From AWTP1-13 sp963827545 (lineage in GTDB: Bacteria; Pseudomonadota; Alphaproteobacteria; Rhizobiales; Hyphomicrobiaceae): 64,000 nucleotides of DNA. The stretch spans positions 1 through 64,000 of the forward strand of contig CAWHBI010000039.1 of assembly GCA_963827545.1 (NCBI GenBank), written 5' to 3'. A model generated the notes under the pieces. It made no database searches and had not been told where the DNA came from. It saw only the letters and a list, made by a program, of their open reading frames with translations. Positions 62,142-64,000 of the stretch are shown piece by piece. Each line of letters opens with the position of its first letter. Positions within the stretch are counted from its first letter, which is position 1. A program made the translations under genes and the position numbers.

Positions 62142-62316
62142 CAACAACCCCCTGGTGCAGCGCGAGAGCGCTCAACGCCTTGCCTTGGCGCGCTCGGCGG
62201 CCACTGCCGGATGCTTGTGCCAATTTGGACCGACTCTAGCCGATCCCCCGGGCGTTATCATGGCCCTTGGCACAGGAACCTGTGCGGCAACGGGGTCGTA
62301 ACCCTCGCAAATTGCG

Positions 62317-62344
62317 TTGAGTGAGGCGCCGGGGCCGCTATAAG
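62317..62344 (+). promoter_or_regulatory. argB promoter
   Basis: TTGAGT (62317-62322) and TATAAG (62339-62344), spaced 16 bases, lie 35 bases upstream of the argB start. The -10 is identical to that of rpmH. Confidence 0.55.
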
Positions 62345-62378
62345 TCCTTTCCGCTGATCAGGAAGCCCAAAAAGGGTC

Positions 62379-63344
62379 ATGGCGATGGCGAAGGTGCAGA
62401 CCGCAAAAAGTGGAGCGGCGGGGCCTCCTGCGGCCGACAGGTCGACCCCTTCCCCCGCCCAACTCCAGGCGCGCACCCTGGCGGAAGCGCTTCCCTATAT
62501 GCAGCGCTACAGCCGCCAGACCGTGGTGATCAAATACGGCGGCCACGCCATGGGTGATCCCGCACTGTCGGCGGCTTTCGCCCAGGACATCGTGCTCCTC
62601 AAGCAGTCGGGCGTGAACCCGATCGTCGTGCACGGGGGCGGTCCGCAGATCGCCGGCATGCTGAGGCGGCTACAACTCAAATCGGAATTCGTGAACGGCC
62701 TTCGCGTCACCGACAAACCCACCGTCGAGGTGGTCGAGATGGTGCTGGCGGGGCTGATCAACAAGGACATCGTCACCGCCATCAATCGCCAAGGAGGCAA
62801 GGCTGTCGGCATCTCGGGCAAGGACGCCAACCTGATGATCGCCCGCAAGATTACCGAGATGCCCGACCCCGAGTCGAACCTGATGAAGGCCGTCGACATC
62901 GGCTACGTCGGCGATCCGGCGGAGGTCAACCCGCACATCGTCGAGGTGATCTCCGCGTCCGACCTGATCCCGGTGATCGCGCCAGTCGGCATCAGCCGCG
63001 AGGGCGAGACGCTCAACATCAATGGCGATTCGTTTGCAAGCGCGCTCGCGGCGCGCATGAAGGCCAAGCGCCTGCTCCTGCTCACCGACGTGGCCGGGGT
63101 GCTCGACAAGAGCAAGAAGCTCATCGAGCGGCTGTCGATAGAGGAGGCGCGCAGGTTGATCCGCGACGGCACCATTACCGAGGGCATGATCCCCAAGATC
63201 GAAGGCTGCATCGAAGTGGTGGAGGCGGGCGTGGAGGCGGTGGTCATCCTCGACGGCCGGGTGCCGCACTGCGTGCTGCTCGAGCTGTTCACCGAGCACG
63301 GCGTCGGCACGATCATCGGCCGCAAGGTGAAGAGGGCGGCATGA
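62379..63344 (+). CDS. argB: Acetylglutamate kinase
   Basis: A 321-residue enzyme of arginine biosynthesis that phosphorylates N-acetylglutamate. Substrate and nucleotide loops are VVIKYGGHAMGD, VVHGGGPQIAGML and LNINGDSFASALAARMKA, with the regulatory-type N-terminal extension of about 30 residues, including an arginine-sensing helix region (ARTLAEALPYMQRYS), as in feedback-inhibited kinases. ATG 62379 has AAGGG before it; ATG 62385 is next. The stop overlaps the following gene by four bases. Confidence 0.95.
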   Translation: MAMAKVQTAKSGAAGPPAADRSTPSPAQLQARTLAEALPYMQRYSRQTVVIKYGGHAMGDPALSAAFAQDIVLLKQSGVNPIVVHGGGPQIAGMLRRLQLKSEFVNGLRVTDKPTVEVVEMVLAGLINKDIVTAINRQGGKAVGISGKDANLMIARKITEMPDPESNLMKAVDIGYVGDPAEVNPHIVEVISASDLIPVIAPVGISREGETLNINGDSFASALAARMKAKRLLLLTDVAGVLDKSKKLIERLSIEEARRLIRDGTITEGMIPKIEGCIEVVEAGVEAVVILDGRVPHCVLLELFTEHGVGTIIGRKVKRAA

Positions 63345-64000
63345 CCTCCTCCTCTCCCCGCGTCGCTGCCCCCTCTCCCCGTCATGCCGGAGGCGTGTCT
63401 CCGACACGACGGGGAGAGGGTCACGGCGGAGCCGTGCCTCCGGCACGAGGTGAGGGGCGGCCCCAAGTGCCGTCCGAGCCCCTTGCCGCCCCTCATCCTA
63501 GCCCTCTCCCCACTGAAGAGTGGGGAGAGGGGACACGGGCAGCGCCTGCGGGACGCCGCGGCTTCGAGCGCACGCAGGTGTGGATATTCGATCTCGACAA
63601 CACGCTCTACCCCGCCGACTGCAACCTCTTCACCCAGGTCGACCAGAAGATGGGCGAATTCATCGCCCGCTATCTCGGCGTGCCGTTCGAGTACGCGCGG
63701 CATTTGCAGAAGACCTACTATCGCCAGTTCGGCACCACGCTGTCGGGCCTGATGCAGGTCCACAGGATGGATCCCAAGGCCTTCCTCGACTACGTGCACG
63801 ACCTCGACCTGTCGGTGGTGGCCGAGCACCCGGAGCTGGCGGCGGCAATCGAGCGGCTGCCGGGGCGGAAGCTCATCTTCACCAACGGCTCGCGCGCGCA
63901 TGCAGAGCGGGTGGCGGGCAGGATCGGCATCCTGCACCTGTTCGAGGGCATCTTCGACATCGTCGATTCGGACTACGTGCCGAAGCCCAGCGCAGACTGC
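63341..64000 (+). CDS. Pyrimidine 5'-nucleotidase-like HAD hydrolase, 3' end cut by window edge, repeat-derived N-terminus
   Basis: 220 residues visible. ATG 63341 overlaps the argB stop (ATGA). The first 78 residues are mainly translation of the palindromic element at 63371-63531, for example SPRHAGGVSPTRRGEG and SPLPTEEWGEG. The enzyme domain starts at residue 80 with WIFDLDNTLYPADCNLF, the catalytic Asp-x-Asp; motif II is LIFTNGSRAHAER. This HAD group removes phosphate from pyrimidine nucleotides. The gene order argB-HAD-dapD is usual in this order. Without the insert, translation would begin near GTG 63578. Confidence 0.9.
   Translation, partial: MTSSSPRVAAPSPRHAGGVSPTRRGEGHGGAVPPARGEGRPQVPSEPLAAPHPSPLPTEEWGEGTRAAPAGRRGFERTQVWIFDLDNTLYPADCNLFTQVDQKMGEFIARYLGVPFEYARHLQKTYYRQFGTTLSGLMQVHRMDPKAFLDYVHDLDLSVVAEHPELAAAIERLPGRKLIFTNGSRAHAERVAGRIGILHLFEGIFDIVDSDYVPKPSADC
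63371..63531. repeat. Palindromic element read in frame at the start of the HAD gene (three-stem type)
   Basis: Hairpin one: CCCTCTCCCCGTC against GACGGGGAGAGGG (63371-63420). Central stem: GGTGAGGGGCGGC arm (about 63449-63462) against GCCGCCCCTCATCC (about 63486-63499). Hairpin three: CCCTCTCCCCACT against AGTGGGGAGAGGG around GA (about 63502-63531). No in-frame stop. Confidence 0.85.

Noticed and set aside
1..64000. CRISPR arrays, rRNA and tRNA genes
   Set aside because: No regularly spaced repeats, no tRNA cloverleaf with conserved TTCGA arm, and no rRNA blocks were seen by eye; a covariance-model scan would be decisive.

Overview
The window reads as chromosomal DNA of a GC-rich alphaproteobacterium, most likely Hyphomicrobiales (Rhizobiales). 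The evidence is the gene order rpmH-rnpA-yidC-yihA-(ClpN-like)-argB-HAD nucleotidase at the right end, an alphaproteobacterial SOS box (GTTC-N7-GTTC) in front of an imuA-imuB-dnaE2 cassette, and palindromic repeats of the CCCTCTCCCC type inside genes. I saw no rRNA, tRNA or CRISPR array. Placement below the order is not supported.

Layout. 1-0.6 kb: 5' part of a 2Fe-2S/flavin reductase. 1.4-6.4 kb: a five-haem cytochrome c (frameshifted), an outer-membrane barrel, a small tyrosine-rich secreted protein and a CcmI/CycH-like TPR protein, together a candidate envelope electron-transfer module. 6.7-8.3 kb: DUF6064 membrane protein and a Tat-exported aldo/keto reductase. 8.5-21.2 kb: an accessory segment bounded by two direct, defective copies of one IS110-family element. 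It holds an IS91 transposase, an orphan TRAP binding protein, a sugar-type ABC importer with two near-twin binding proteins and no ATPase, and a TVP38-family membrane protein. 21.6-24.0 kb: two very small genes (a 41-residue membrane protein and a CWC zinc-binding-type protein), a class II aldolase and a NitT/TauT-type binding protein. 24.1-29.7 kb: the LexA-controlled translesion mutagenesis cassette.

30.7-45.4 kb is a catabolic island. It contains a VOC protein, a decayed RidA, a Rieske ferredoxin, two related metal-dependent amidohydrolases (one frameshifted), an SsuBC-type importer with a divergent binding protein, and a second, iron-type importer interleaved with an alpha/beta hydrolase. 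A haloacid-dehalogenase-like protein, an outer-membrane protein and a MarR regulator close it. 45.8-49.6 kb encodes a two-subunit indolepyruvate-oxidoreductase-like enzyme whose second subunit is broken by a repeat. 50.1-56.6 kb holds a Crp/Fnr regulator, GlpD, an orphan sensor kinase, and a mercuric-reductase-like flavoprotein overlapping a TVP38 protein. 56.8-64 kb is the conserved housekeeping block.

Recurring themes. (1) Three palindromic elements with the same three-stem design (42.1, 48.6 and 63.4 kb) lie inside coding sequence: two are read through in frame, one breaks a gene. Two further structured repeats of other sequence lie between genes (30.2 and 49.8 kb). (2) At least five genes carry small indels, some at homopolymers, so assembly error and real decay must be separated. 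(3) Several solute-binding proteins lack partners. Starts were chosen by ribosome-binding site, overlap with the neighbour and family length; alternatives are given where unclear.
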